From Lingula anatina (Eukaryota; Brachiopoda; Lingulata; Lingulida; Lingulidae), in assembly GCF_001039355.2 (NCBI RefSeq), contig NW_019773626.1, positions 392,430-456,429 on the forward strand: 64,000 bases of DNA, read 5' to 3'. Shown piece after piece: positions 12,485-24,536 of this stretch. A model generated the notes under the pieces. It saw nothing but the letters and a program-made list of their open reading frames with translations, did not search any database and was not told the DNA's origin. Both the position numbers and the translations under genes were made by a program. Numbering within the stretch: the first letter of the stretch is position 1; each line of letters starts with the position of its first letter.

Positions 12485-13714
12485 CGACCACTCAAAGAAG
12501 AAGGCTTGTTTACCGTAACTATTTTACTCTGAAGAAAAAAAGAAACAGATGTGAGGCACTAGAAAAGACAACACCCCGGTGTCCAGAACGAAACGCTTAT
12601 AGAGAAACTTTTTAACAATTATTAAATTGGTGGGTTTTAAAGCCATGTTGTTTAACGCATAAAACTGCCAACCAAGTTGAAGTTGTATGAGCAAAGTTCA
12701 AAAGTTCTTTTTCTAATTTCAATTCCAAAACAATTCGGCAGCTGGAAAAAAAGGCTATGGGTCACGAGTTTCTTGCCTAATGATACGTGACAAGTGGAGT
12801 ACATGGGCTGGCATACTCTATTAAACAGAGGCCTGTGCATGGCGTTGACTTTTATGAAAGATCCTATTTTAGCCTGTACGCTTATCTCATCAAGAGAAAC
12901 TGCGTTAATTATACAGCACGGATTGAAGTACTGGTTAGTGCTTGAGGCCTGCCAGTAGAAGGTATATTGACGAGCACTTTTGACTCTTAAACGTGTTCCC
13001 TCATTCAGAGATTAATCCCTTTATTTAGGTCAGACGAGTAATCAGAAGGCTTTTTCCTGACGCCCGGAGAGACCTAGGTTAGAGCCAAGGGCAGACGACA
13101 AAAATTCCAGAACTTGCTCAATTTGTAAATAACGGAACATTTTGTGTAATCTACGTACTTGTTACTTGACTAGGGACAGTTTTTTCATCCAGTTCACAAC
13201 CTTTAATTTTTACCAAGCAACTATAGGCTTAACTAAAAAATCTAATTAGTAGTAGCATATTTTATGTAGCTTTAATCCTTCTCCTGTATCCCTTTTAAAT
13301 ACTTAAGTATTAAATTTATTTTATTCTTACTGGTTCCAGTTTTTTTAAACACAACGTCGCTTTTACTGGACAATTCATTCCCGATATTGTGTTATATATA
13401 TGTATGTTTGACTAAATAAATATTTATCTTATCGTGTCTAAATAGGTTGATGATACGAGTACGTAATGCTATCCCCCCTGTTTGCTGTGTAGTCTAAAGT
13501 TCATCATTTCAAACTCACCCAGAACTCGGAACTAAGTAAGCCATTTGCACAATTTGGATGTCGTCTGCTGAGAAGCCAGGCGCAGACGACCCTTGGAGCT
13601 GAAGCTGGAGCAGTCGCTCTGCAAGCAGTTGGAAGTTGGCAGCACAAAAACGAGCACGAATAAAATTATTTGTGGAAGAAGGCAATAGTAATTTCATTTC
13701 AAAGGTGGAACAAG
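12485..13714. other. Spacer between dehydrogenase genes 2 and 3, with a truncated upstream block
   Basis: 12485-12904 is the 3' flank of gene 2. 12905-13240 is a third, truncated copy of the start of the upstream block (compare 130-470 and 5855-6170), including the shared gcccggagag and ttccagaacttgc words. 13241-13714 is unique sequence leading into gene 3 and probably contains its promoter and 5' UTR. So the duplicating unit reached this point but gene 3 itself has a different upstream region. Confidence 0.6.
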
Positions 13715-16700
13715 ATGATAATCCAGGACAAAGTGGCGCTTGTTACTGGTGGGGCACAGGGAATAGGACGAGCTATATGTGAGGCACTGCTGAAAAAGGG
13801 AGCTAAGGTGAGAATTCCAGTTAAAACAGTTGTTGAATGCCATCAGCTAGTAGTGGTTGTCTAGCAGACAATTTCTTCGATATATCCACTTTAAAAATGA
13901 TATTTTGTTAATTGATGCAAATGCCTGGTTGATCAGCGCTCAAAATGCAAAGTAGTTCAGTATTCAGGTTAGGCGGAGAAGAGGAATCAAGAAAATGTTA
14001 AATTTGAGTCGGAAACTTCAAGGCTAAGATTGAATTGTCTAGATACAGTGAATTAATTGACCCATTTTGACTTTGTGGGAAAAACAGTTGGGTTTAGTTG
14101 TAGAGGCATGAAAGCATTCTGGTAGCATTTTTGAACTTTGTTCTACAAACAGTGTATAGTTAAACACTGGCAATAAGGGAGACTGAACATCATGTGAATT
14201 TACACAACCCACTGCGTTTCGTCTTTTGTTATCCTAAAGTTTGACATCGCTTGGTACCAAAACGCTTTCAAGACTTTGATTTGCTCCTGTTTTAAAAATA
14301 AATAGTGGCCAGGCTGAAACCTGATTTGAAATACCAATGTTTTATAAACACAATTTACATCTTTGTTGCTTCAAAGGAAAACTGACCTGATATCGTGAAT
14401 GCGCAATAGTTATCGATAAGTAATTATATATTTGTTTATCGTCTGTATTTATCTGTTTATTTGTAATTTTTCAAGTGCATTTTTTAGTTTAATATAAATT
14501 TTCAACTGATCTTGTGTCTACATGGACAGGAGTTTACTTCAGTAGGCTATGGGATATGAGATGACATTTTCAATCATATCGCAAGAGATATGAGGAAACT
14601 ATACAGATAAAGTCAGTGTGCTGTTGAAACACTTTATATCTACAAAATGAGATATTTTTTGATATGTAATTCAAGATTGGGAAAATAAGCATATCTATTT
14701 GAATTTTAATTAAATATAAATTTCATGTATGCCAAACCACATGTAAGTTACTTCAGGTATATAAAAAATATGATCAATTTTAATTAAAACATTCACGCGC
14801 TTCCGTAACCCGATTTTGTAAAAATCTTGAAGCATCTTTCAGCTTTGGTTGTTTGTTTTAATTGTAGGTAGTTATTGCCGATATCAATGCAACACAAGGA
14901 AAGTTGACGGCAGCAGAACTGGCAGAGCAGTATGCAGGGAAAGTGATCTTTACGGAGTGTGACGTCACAAAAGACAAGAGCGTTGAACGTAAGTTTAAGG
15001 TCAAGACCACATTCTTTTGTGATCTATACAAGGAAAAGAAAATAACCTGATAAAGTAAAATAAAACAAAAACCGACTGTGTGGTTATTTTCTTATCGCTA
15101 ATAAATGTATTCGTGTCCATATCTTAAGTTTTACCTGTAATATAAAATTGCAATTGACTAACAGGTTTATGTGAGGTGTGGGATATACCCGATATATGCT
15201 GCCTTCACCCTGTGTTAACATGTATACTAAGGATGGGGAAAGTCACATCATTTAATGTGTAAACATGTACTTTTTGCAGGAGCAATTAAAACAGTGAAGG
15301 AAGTCTATGGAACACCCGATATCATAGGTAACAACGCAGGGATCTTAGATGAAAGCATCCCACAGAAAACCATTGAAGTGAACTTGGTGAGTTGTCTTTA
15401 GTATCATAATCATTGAGGTTGACGAGTTCAATTTATGATTACAACTTATGTAACACTATTCTGTGGTCAAAATACCCAAGTTAATCGTTTGTACTGTTGT
15501 ACGAGCTCTTTTTCAAACCGACGATCACCAACGTATTTCTTTTTTAAAAGGTATTTTTTTCCAGATAGGTGTCTTTCGCTTGGCCTCGGCAGCCATGGAC
15601 TGTATGAGAGCAGATAATGGTGGCAGCGGTGGGATCATCGTTAACACTGCGTCCATTGCTGGTAAATTGTCTTTATTTGGATTGCAATTTTACTACCTAT
15701 TTTTATCAATTCAGAAGATATAAAGCCAAACAAAGCGGATCGAGTTGAAAGTAAAGAATTCATTCAGGTTGATAAAAAGCAAAAATTGTCACAGCTAACT
15801 CATTATTTTATTCAGCCAAACATGAATACTAGATTTTATTTCTGTCCAATGATAAAAAAGTCACACTTTTCTTGAAGATATGATTTCTTCGTGTGACCAG
15901 GGCCCTTTGATGAATGAAGGCTCACCACTTTATGCCACATAAGCCAAAATATATAGCTGGTCGCTTTGCACTTTTATATTCATTACACAAGATACAAGTA
16001 AAGTGCAATAAATTATTTATTTCGTGAATACGATGAGTATAGTTGTAATAGTTGCATTCTTATAATTTCAGGTCTTCTTCATTTCCCTAGTTTTCCTGCA
16101 TACTGTGCATCAAAACACGGTGTTGTTGGATTTACAAGATCTTGTGCTGTAAGCAGCTCTGTTTCCTTGCTTCCATTCTTTTTTCTCACACTCACGGTAC
16201 CCACCTTTCACATTTTCCATTGTTTATATTTGATACATTACTGGATATAAATATATGACAATTATGATAATTTCGTCAGCAAGTGTTCGTGATAAAAAGT
16301 GCACTTGTGTTTGCGGCAATGCATGATTATGGTTTAAATCCCTCGAAGATGCTACAATATAAAGTGTGCTTATAATGTTTTAAGGATTCTAATCTGGACT
16401 GTTTTTAATGAAATATTATACAATCCTAATCAGTATTCTGGTGTGACCAAGGTCAGTCAAGAACAGGGCTTGGTTCTGATGTGTCACACGTACATTTGTA
16501 CAGTATCTTACTTTTCTCATACACGATCCAACCACATCTTTCAGGCAAGCCCTGATATGGAAGTGCACAAAGTACGGATGAACTGTCTGTGTCCGTGTTT
16601 GGTTGACACTGATATTGTCAAATGTTGGACCGAGGACGGAGTGAAACAAGGGAAAATATTGTCCCTCAAACCTCTTCAGGATTACGGGATGCAAGAGAAA

Positions 16701-17036
16701 CTTAAGTGAGTAAGCGAATTGTACATATATTTCAAAATTCACTCGCAAGTTTGTTCCAACTCCATAATAATAAGGGGTGGTGGTAGTTTTCTTTATTCGT
16801 TTGATAAACAGGCATGTGTTTTGCCCTAACATTTTGTTTATCTTAAAGGTTTTTACTTATATCAACAGATCTGAAAATTAACAACACAAACTTTTAACAT
16901 TTGTCTTCTTCATAGACCAGCGGAAGTGGCTGCTGCGTTCATAGACTTGGTTGAAGATGACAACAAGAACGGCGTGGCTCTTATTGTGCCTAATGACGGG
17001 CCGCCGAAGTGCGCCGAGTTCCCAGCATACCTGTGA
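13715..17036 (+). CDS. HPGD-like: 15-hydroxyprostaglandin dehydrogenase-like SDR, gene 3 (7 exons, 258 aa)
   Basis: Coding exons: 13715-13807, 14868-14988, 15280-15386, 15565-15661, 16072-16148, 16545-16705, 16916-17036, each exactly as long as in genes 1 and 2, with the same phases. TGGAQGIG (11-18), NNAG (89-92), Ser137, Tyr150 and Lys154 (YCASK) are intact. The protein diverges from genes 1/2 mainly in exons 3, 6 and 7: after CPCLVDT the segment reads [12 protein letters not shown], where genes 1/2 have FSKEGEKKGF or similar. This suggests an older duplicate with a different substrate pocket. A possible poly(A) signal is at 17534-17539. The prostaglandin-type substrate is inferred from the family, not shown. 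Confidence 0.9.
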
Positions 17037-17752
17037 ACTGGAGCAAAATCCGGAAGCACCACCGGAAGCACCACCGGAAGGACAACAGCCCTTTGCCAAT
17101 TATCGCCAGTTATTACATGATATTAGCTTACAAGTGTCGCCACTGCTCTATTGTAGAGGGTAAAAAACTGATGTTTTGTTTGGCTTATTTGATATGCCCT
17201 ATCAAATATAATCTAGTAAGAGACGCTAGCAAAGTAACGGACTCAGAGTGTTGCTCTACATTGAAGTATCTGGTATTTGCTTAAACGGAGTTTTTTTAAA
17301 GTACGTAGTGACTCTATAGATCAGATGCAGCTGCATTAAATATTCATTTTGACCTTGTTATATCTATTTCATACATGATATGTAATAGAATTGTATGTAT
17401 AAATACATATTTTTCTTATAAAATGCATGCAGTTAATTAATGAAAATTAGCAAAGTAAGTGAGTGTCTAGACGTTGGCAGATTGCCACGATGGAGCCCAT
17501 TATTGTTAGATGTGTGAGATAACGACTATCAACAATAAAATACTGTGATTAATATTGAATATAATGTGGATTATTTTATTATTTCGAAAATAAGGTTTTC
17601 TACGCAGTAATGTGTCATTGCACTTACTTTATTAGTTTTCTGCTTGTTCTCTTGTGAGACATTTTGACATTATAAACTAAAATCTATCTTAAACTTGCTT
17701 AACTTCTAACTGATGTTGGGCGAAAGCAGCTTTTATGCATTTCAAACACACA

Positions 17753-17828
<76 letters not shown>

Positions 17829-18200
17829 GAGAGCTCACCCCGTCTCTTCATAAATTGTGTTAGAGAAGCATCGCATTCCAGAAGAGTATTGTAGGAATGG
17901 TGCGACCAATCAAATGCGAACTCCGACAGACTAGGATCGGTCAATCACAAAAAGGATATTTTAAATGTGAAATGAATGGGGATTTTGAAAGCTTGATGTT
18001 GTCTGCATTAAGATTTCTAAAACTTAAAACTCAAACAAATTGTAAAATTGAAAGTTATCGTGAAACACAGCCAGTCCAGAAAAGGTGGGGTCGAGGGGGC
18101 AAGGGGGGGGGGTAAGAATAAGACACATTCGAGTTATCTGCATAACGCCAAAATAACTAGAAACTTGTATTGGACACATTCAGTTTAGTTAGGCAGTGTT
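17037..18200. other. 3' flank of dehydrogenase gene 3 and simple-sequence spacer
   Basis: It contains a short GGAAGCACC triplication just after the stop codon, the likely 3' UTR up to AATAAA at 17534, then a CA run (about 17748-17766) fused to a poly-A stretch to 17827, and a G-rich run near 18101-18112. I see no gene. The peptide-gene array begins at about 18.2 kb. Confidence 0.6.
17748..17827 (+). repeat. (CA)n followed by poly-A
   Basis: CA dinucleotides pass directly into about 60 A residues. Read on the minus strand this gives a spurious poly-F open frame. Confidence 0.95.
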
Positions 18201-18725
18201 TTTGAACGTTACCCTTGTAAAAACACGCAAGACGTTACCCTGCAAGATGCAGCTTCAGTCACTCCACCACTCTATTTCAATATATGTTTATGCCAATCCC
18301 GAAATACCGCAGGATATTTAACGTTGTTTTTCATTAATACAATAAATGGTGTGTGATATATAAGCTTCTGTATGTATAGGTTGATTCATCGCTTAATCCA
18401 TTGGGGCTAACCCGTGAAGTGGGCGTTTTTGCATGGGAAAGTTTGTAAAGACACGTCAGTTCATGTGGCACCTTGTGTTACAGTAGTTCTTTTACCTGCA
18501 TGTCAGATCTTGCCATAAAATTGCCGCCACTAAAATAAGTCTGCTTTGTACTGTCTCAGATCACTAGTGCATTTTAAAAGTTTGCTGGGAAGCGTGGTAA
18601 AATATCTAAAACATTTGTATGTATTGTTTTTATCTTTTAATCCCCTGAAGGTGAGGGAACACTTTCCAAGGATACGCTTGAAGAGACACTTCATGCAACA
18701 CCTTGTGTCCTATTATATTCATTTA

Positions 18726-18944
18726 AACCCCCTTTACACTGGACGGCGACCTTTCTGCGTCCTTTCTGCGACCATGAAATTTGGCATCGCTGTGGTCTTA
18801 ATAAGGAGGCACAAGCATTGATTTTGTATCAGAATGAATGCTCAATGACCAGTTGTCGGCACGTAAAGTATTATAATTTTTTAACTCTCAAATGGGGCCG
18901 TACTGCTGGACGCAGAAAGGACGCCGTCCAGTGTAAAGGGGCCC
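18726..18944. mobile_element. 219-bp PIF/Harbinger-like MITE with TTA duplication
   Basis: The termini are ccctttacactggacggcg and its inverse (cgccgtccagtgtaaaggg), with a further shared tttctgcgtcc inside. It is flanked by TTA on both sides (18723-18725 and 18945-18947). A 3-bp TTA/TWA duplication with G/C-rich ends is typical of PIF/Harbinger-type MITEs. It is not coding. Confidence 0.75.
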
Positions 18945-20148
18945 TTACCAAGCGTTACCTTGTGACCTGAAATTGTCACTATAATATAAAGGTCTACAAT
19001 TTTACTTTACTTTGTATTGTCACAGACTACATCTCAAAATTCTGTTGCAATGCGATACAAAGATCATAACTCTCGTTTATTTTCAAATGAATTATTGCAC
19101 TGGAACGCGTACAATTCCAGTTGGTTAGCTGTGGCATTTTATCAATATGACTAAACGTGGTATAAATGGGGGCAAATGTCTTATGTCTCCTCCTCCTTCC
19201 TAGTGCACCACAAACTTTTAAGTTCCATTCACAACAAGAAAGAAGGGAACAAAGAATATTGGTTGTTCGATATTTGGCCAAACGAGGCCGCATTTATTAT
19301 ATAACCCCACTATACTAACAATGTAACAAATTGTTGCCTGTTATAAATGTTATGGCCTAAGGGATAAAAGTTATATATCAAATATTCCATACGACTCATC
19401 ATCCTAAAAGTTATGATGCAATGAGTCAGCAAAAGTTTTTATTTACAAACAATATTGCACAAATTTCGTTTGTGGGGTTTTCGGTATATTCTAATAGTCT
19501 TGGGTGTCTCTGATCTTTCTAATTCACAGTGCATTTTTGTAACCAACAATCGCGAGTCGGGATACAGCAATACAGTGGGCTTAAAACATAGATAGATGCA
19601 CAAGCAGATCATCTGGTTATCATCCTACTTAAAGCAGAATGCATTATATCTTTGATAGTATACTACCAATTGTCTCCCCATATTTGCCTTACGCGTATGT
19701 CCGGACAAAACTGCAACAGTCGGCGTATACACTGCAGATCTACATGGATTGAGTGCTAGTCGCTTCCACTATATAATATTTAAAATCAAAGCAATCCTTA
19801 ATCTAACTGTACCCTTTACTGATTAATAATGGTGGCAGATAAACAATAAGTACTTAATAACTATCACTACCATTACATTTTTGGGCGGTGTCGACTAACT
19901 TTTAGGATTATTGGTCTGTTTGGCGTTTCCATGGCTTAAGTACATATATTTCCAGTATATCACTGTAGGCAAGAGCAAAGTTTCCAGATGCACTAAAGTT
20001 CACTGTTAGATTTCGTGGATTGCTGCCTAACTGGCATAAATCGTCGTTCATTCTATATCTGTCATAAATTACTTGATAGATCAGGGAAGTTGAAGTTGCC
20101 TTCGTTTCAAGCGGCATGTGGCATGTTTCTTTGCTTCACTCGGCGTCG

Positions 20149-20953
20149 TTACCTTTTTTGGTCGTCTTGTTCATCGAGTTTCGTGACATCTCTCTTCATA
20201 TTTCTCCCCAAATCTTCATAACCAAACTATACAAAAAAGAGCTAAACGCTCTTATACACATTATAGAGTGCATGATTTTCAATATTTAAGAAGCGGTCAT
20301 GCCGTATTTATTTCACGACACAGAATATAGTGACTTCAGTGTTCCACATATTTCTAATAAGCACTACATTACACAATCTGATTGAAAACAATTAAGCAGA
20401 TACCAGTGTTTAATCTAAGTGTTATTAAATCGTTTCAATTTTGATTATTAGCTTTAATAAAGATTAGGACAGCATAAATCTGCTCATAAATGCAATAATT
20501 GCTCAACTTAATGCATACGCACCGAGTCATGTTCATTTGGAAGAATATTAACGAATTGTGTCCTCCTTCTTCCTTTACCTATGGATTTCAAAAGAAACGC
20601 AAAACATCATATCAAAATAATATCTGTTTTCTTGTTTGTCATTTGGTCTATCTGTCCGTGTGCTTGTTACATTACGTAGTGGTACATGTATGTGCTTCGC
20701 TGTCTGTATTTATATTAAAATTATATTATCGGACTACATGACATGACAATGCATGACCTTCTAAAAACACTCAAACAAATATGTATTGTAAGATACGTAC
20801 ACTGTATATCAAAACCGCATTACATGTATTTTTCTTTCACTCTCGTTTTGATGACATAGTGTTTTATTACACCTTACCGGCTTCCGAATCTGTGGACAAA
20901 CATACCACCAGTAGTACCACTAAGAGGATTGCAACCAACTTTGTGTTGTTCAT
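20149..20953 (-). CDS. Secreted Arg-rich/acidic peptide precursor, copy A (69 aa)
   Basis: Exons on the minus strand: 20953-20878 (signal peptide, MNNTKLVAILLVV...DSEA), 20578-20523 (basic segment GKGRRRTQFVNILPNEHDS) and 20226-20149 (acidic tail). Splice phases are 1 then 0, as in every copy. The donor of exon 2 must be TCG|gtgcgt, because the nearby gtatg would put a stop in exon 3. Exon 3 is the most divergent of the array: it starts FGYEDL instead of the usual I.N.EDL, and an indel makes a TAA before the usual ending, so the conserved ELGID-E terminus is lost. One KR site remains. Its promoter region is multiplied (see 20995-21950). No family recognised. Confidence 0.75.
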
Positions 20954-20994
20954 TTTGAGGAGCTCGGTATGTTCGTATAACGCTGTCATAAATG

Positions 20995-21950
20995 TGAAGT
21001 GCGTCACAATCCCATTTCCCGTCTTTTATTATGCTCTGGGCGCAACATGCCGTAAAGGCGAAAAATAATGGACTCAACGTACCGTACAAGAAAATTCAGT
21101 ATCATATGTCGGATGCCCTTTCTCTACTGTCATTTTCTCAATGGTGTCACCTTTGGCAACATTCCCATTACCGGTCTTTTATATTTCGTTATTTTTTATT
21201 ATTATTATTTTATATTTCTTTTATATACCGTAAAAGTGAAATTCGATTTATCTGTATCTTATTTAAAATAAATAATTTATGATGCAACGAACTTTGCCTG
21301 TGCGTTTTTTAGAATACATACTCTGTGCTATAAACACGTTGTGCAAATATCCTGTGACATTTATGTATGTGAGAAAAAAGGTAAAGGACTATATTGTATT
21401 TTTTTCCAAAAAGCTTCTGATCACTACTGTAAAATCTTGTCACCTCATTCACCCCTGAGAAAATTAGACACCCATCCCTTGCACTGGGTTATAATATCAC
21501 CTGTCCTTTTTTAACTGTAATTTTCCCAATAGTGTCGCCTTTCATGTAAACTGACCTTGGCAATATTCCCATCACCTGTCTTTTATATTTTGTTGGACTC
21601 AACACACCGTAAAAGAAAATTCGATTTATTTGTATCTTATTTAAAATAAATAATTTATGATGCAGCGGATTTTGTCTATGCGTTATTAGAAGACATCCAT
21701 TGTGCTATAACCACTTATCTTGTGACATTTATATATGTAAGTAAAAACAAGTGAAAGACTTACTTTAATGTGTTTTTTTTCAAAAGCCTCTGAACACTAC
21801 TGTAAAATCTTGTCACCTCATTCGCCCTTGAGAAAACTGTACACCGATACCTTGCATTGGGTTAAAAATCACCTGCCCTTTCTTTACTGTAATTTTCTCA
21901 ATAGTGTCGCCTTTCTTGTAAACTGTCCTTGACCATCATCACGTGCAGTC
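20995..21950 (-). promoter_or_regulatory. Multiplied promoter region of copy A
   Basis: The sequence that in other units occurs once between exon 1 and the CACGTG block is here present about three times. Blocks with TATA-like ttttat(a/t) followed by a 'ccgtaaaag' word lie at about 21024, 21177 and 21581. 'tactgtaaaatcttgtcacctcatt' words occur at about 21427 and 21799. The CACGTG block is at 21923-21947, about 1 kb from the start codon instead of about 0.4 kb. Confidence 0.6.
21923..21947 (-). promoter_or_regulatory. Conserved upstream CACGTG block, copy A
   Basis: Plus-strand form: ctgtccttgacc then atcacgtgca. It is shared by all units. CACGTG is an E-box core; function is inferred from conservation only. 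Confidence 0.5.
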
Positions 21951-23017
21951 GTCCACAGTTAAACGCTTCAACTTTAACTGCGTACGTCATGCATAGCTGA
22001 CCCTGTTCCTTTAAGTTTACAATTTTCCCCCACGGATGACCACAATTTTGTGCACAATCGTTGCCAAAGCGCCATTCTTCCCATTTCGCCAATTTGAGCC
22101 CAGGGAGGCATTGGCTCCGGCGAAATTTGTCAAGGTTTAAAACAGTAAAGCCTGCAGTATATTCCTTCTAGTCATGCAGAAAACATCAAACAAAGATTCA
22201 TTTTATAGTTGATATTGCTATTGCGGTGTTACAAACAATATGCCTTATACTGGTTTGTCCTTTCTCGGGGAAGAAGGCCGCCAACTCATTTTTACGAGAA
22301 CTACGAAAAATGTAACTTAAGGTTTTATATAGAGAGACCACATTTTTGTATTATTTGGTGTATACCGACAGTTTTTAATCTCTACGATTTTTCCAAACCG
22401 AATTATATTTTGATAAACACGCTATGGCATTTTTGGATACAGATTAGACAGTCAACACCAATACAGTGTATGTAAAAACGTAGAAGACAGTCAATTCTCC
22501 GGGCAAGCAGCCTTACATTAATTACACAGTTAAGTTTACTTCTATTTTAGATATATGAACAAGCAAGTTGTCTATTCAGTAGCCTATAGAAAACAGAATG
22601 TATTATTTCTTTAATAGCAAACTACCACCCCTTTTTGTCATATTTGCCTCGCATACATGTCCAGACTGGTAACCAGCGGCAAACATTCGGATCTACATGA
22701 ATTGAGTTTAAGCATAGCTTCTGTTTATAACTAAAATTAAAACCATTCCTTTAATTGGTAATAATATTAAGTAAACAAGGAATGCCGTACGATAAATATT
22801 ATTTGCTTCTTTTGCGTAGCCAAGTATCTCACTGTTAGTAAAAGAAAAGCTTCTAAATGTCCAATTGTGCACTGTTAGATTTTTTGTCATGCGGCGTTAT
22901 TGATATAAATCGTTACGTTGCCTTTTATTTTTGGAATAAATTGCTGTCGCACTTGATATATGTATCATTATATCAGTGTCGTTGGGTTCGTTTCAGTATG
23001 TAGCATGTTTCTGAAAA

Positions 23018-23769
23018 TCACTCGCTGTCGATACCAAGTTCTATGTCCTGTTCACCTGATTCCATCGCAGCCTTCTTCAAGATCGTCTTCAAATCTTCTG
23101 CATTAACAATCTATAAAAAAATCGACGCCCACACATTATCTTCATTTTTTACAAAAAACATACACAGAGTTACAAACATTTCTAACAAGTGACATCTTCA
23201 GCTGTGACATATATTGTAGCACATCTGCTAATAAAAGTTAATTGTTATATTTTCCTGTTATATTAACTATCTTGCTACATACTTCCATGATAAAAAATCG
23301 AGCAAATACGCAAAAGAATCTGCTATAAAATTGTTTCAAATATGAGTGATATCTTTAGGTGTTTAATATTAATAAGCATAAATCTGCTGATAAATATAAA
23401 TTGCTTAAAGTGCGTTGTTCATTCACTGTTCATATACGCACCGATCTTCTTCTTCTGAGACGGACCGCTTTAGCATTAAAAAAGAATAAAGCAAAACATG
23501 TCATCTCAAAATAAATTATTTTCTTGTTTGTCCTCGAGTCTTTCTTGTTACAGTGTAGATGCGGTTCTCTGTTTTGTTTTATATTAGAATGACATCCCAT
23601 AGACTACGCGTAATTATAATTAATATGTGCTTCTAAAACATAAAAAACAACTTTATTGTATTCTATCACTCGCCATGTTTCCTTACAACTTACCGGCTTC
23701 CGAATCCGTGGATAAACAGACCATCAGTATTACCACTAAGAGGATTGCGACCAACTTGGTGTTGTTCAT
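23018..23769 (-). CDS. Secreted Arg-rich/acidic peptide precursor, copy B (64 aa)
   Basis: Exons: 23769-23694 (signal peptide), 23467-23442 (only 26 nt, encoding the end of the split Ala codon and VRLRRRRS) and 23110-23018 (acidic tail ending ELGIDSE). It is the shortest precursor: the basic exon is a microexon of eight codons, yet phases and splice sites are intact. The usual KR pairs of exon 3 are altered (LKTILKKAA), leaving KK, so dibasic processing would differ from the other copies. The TATA-like box is cataaaa rather than tataaaa (about 23846-23852). AATAAA on the minus strand lies near 22926. Confidence 0.78.
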
Positions 23770-24180
23770 CTTGAGGAGCTAGGAATGTTTGTATTATAAC
23801 GCTGTTTTAAAAATGAACTGTGTGGCAACACTCCCTTTCTCCGTCTTTTATGTTTCGATGGACGCAACGTACCGTAAAAGAGAATTCGATTTCATTTGTG
23901 TCCTACTTAAATTTAATCAATTATGGTGCAACGAACTTTGCCTATGCGTAATGGGAACATATATTACCCTTAAACACACATGTTCTACATATACAGTATC
24001 TTCAATATACACGTATGTTTGTAAAAATCAAGTAATATTTTATATATTTTATTTTGTATTTTTTGTACAAATTTCCTCTGACCACTACTAAGACCTCCTT
24101 GTCAACAAAAAAATTAGACCCACGGACACATGCCTTGTCTGTATTGTAATGTTCCTCAGCAGTGTCACATTACAAGTAAA

Positions 24181-24205
24181 CTGTCCTTGACCACCATCAC
24201 GTGCA
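24181..24205 (-). promoter_or_regulatory. Conserved upstream CACGTG block, copy B
   Basis: Plus-strand ctgtccttgaccacc then atcacgtgca, 412 bases upstream of the start codon. Confidence 0.5.
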
Positions 24206-24329
24206 CTGGTCCACAGTCAAACGTTTGGAACCTTTGAGCTTTAACTGCCCCCGCTATACATTGACTGACCCCGTTCCTTTAATTTAATTTGTTTTTTTCC
24301 ATCGCATGTAGTTATAATAGCTTGGCTTA

Positions 24330-24536
24330 GACCCCATTCCCATAGACTTTAGATCGATCTATCCCTGTGGGGAGTCTCACTAGATTATTGTCAGCTTAGC
24401 CGGCTTAAGCATCTGTCCTGCCTACTAAAAACTGTAAGGGGGTAATTAGCTATGGTGCGCGCTCGGCTGACTGCAATTTAGCGTGAACCCCCAGGGAGTT
24501 AGGTCGATCTAAATCTAAATCTCTGGGAATGCACCC
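24330..24536. mobile_element. 207-bp hairpin MITE, first copy (second at 52382-52599)
   Basis: The ends read attcccatagactttagatc and, inverted, attcccagagatttagat. The interior is shared with the element at 52.4 kb (ggggagtctcactagatta; ggctgactgcaatttagcg). The flank is TTA on the left and TAA on the right; the second copy has a clean TTA duplication. PIF/Harbinger-like by duplication length. It sits in the spacer between units B and C. Confidence 0.75.

Noticed and set aside
17699-17944. Minus-strand open frame with long poly-F
   Set aside because: It is translation of the (CA)n/poly-A microsatellite.
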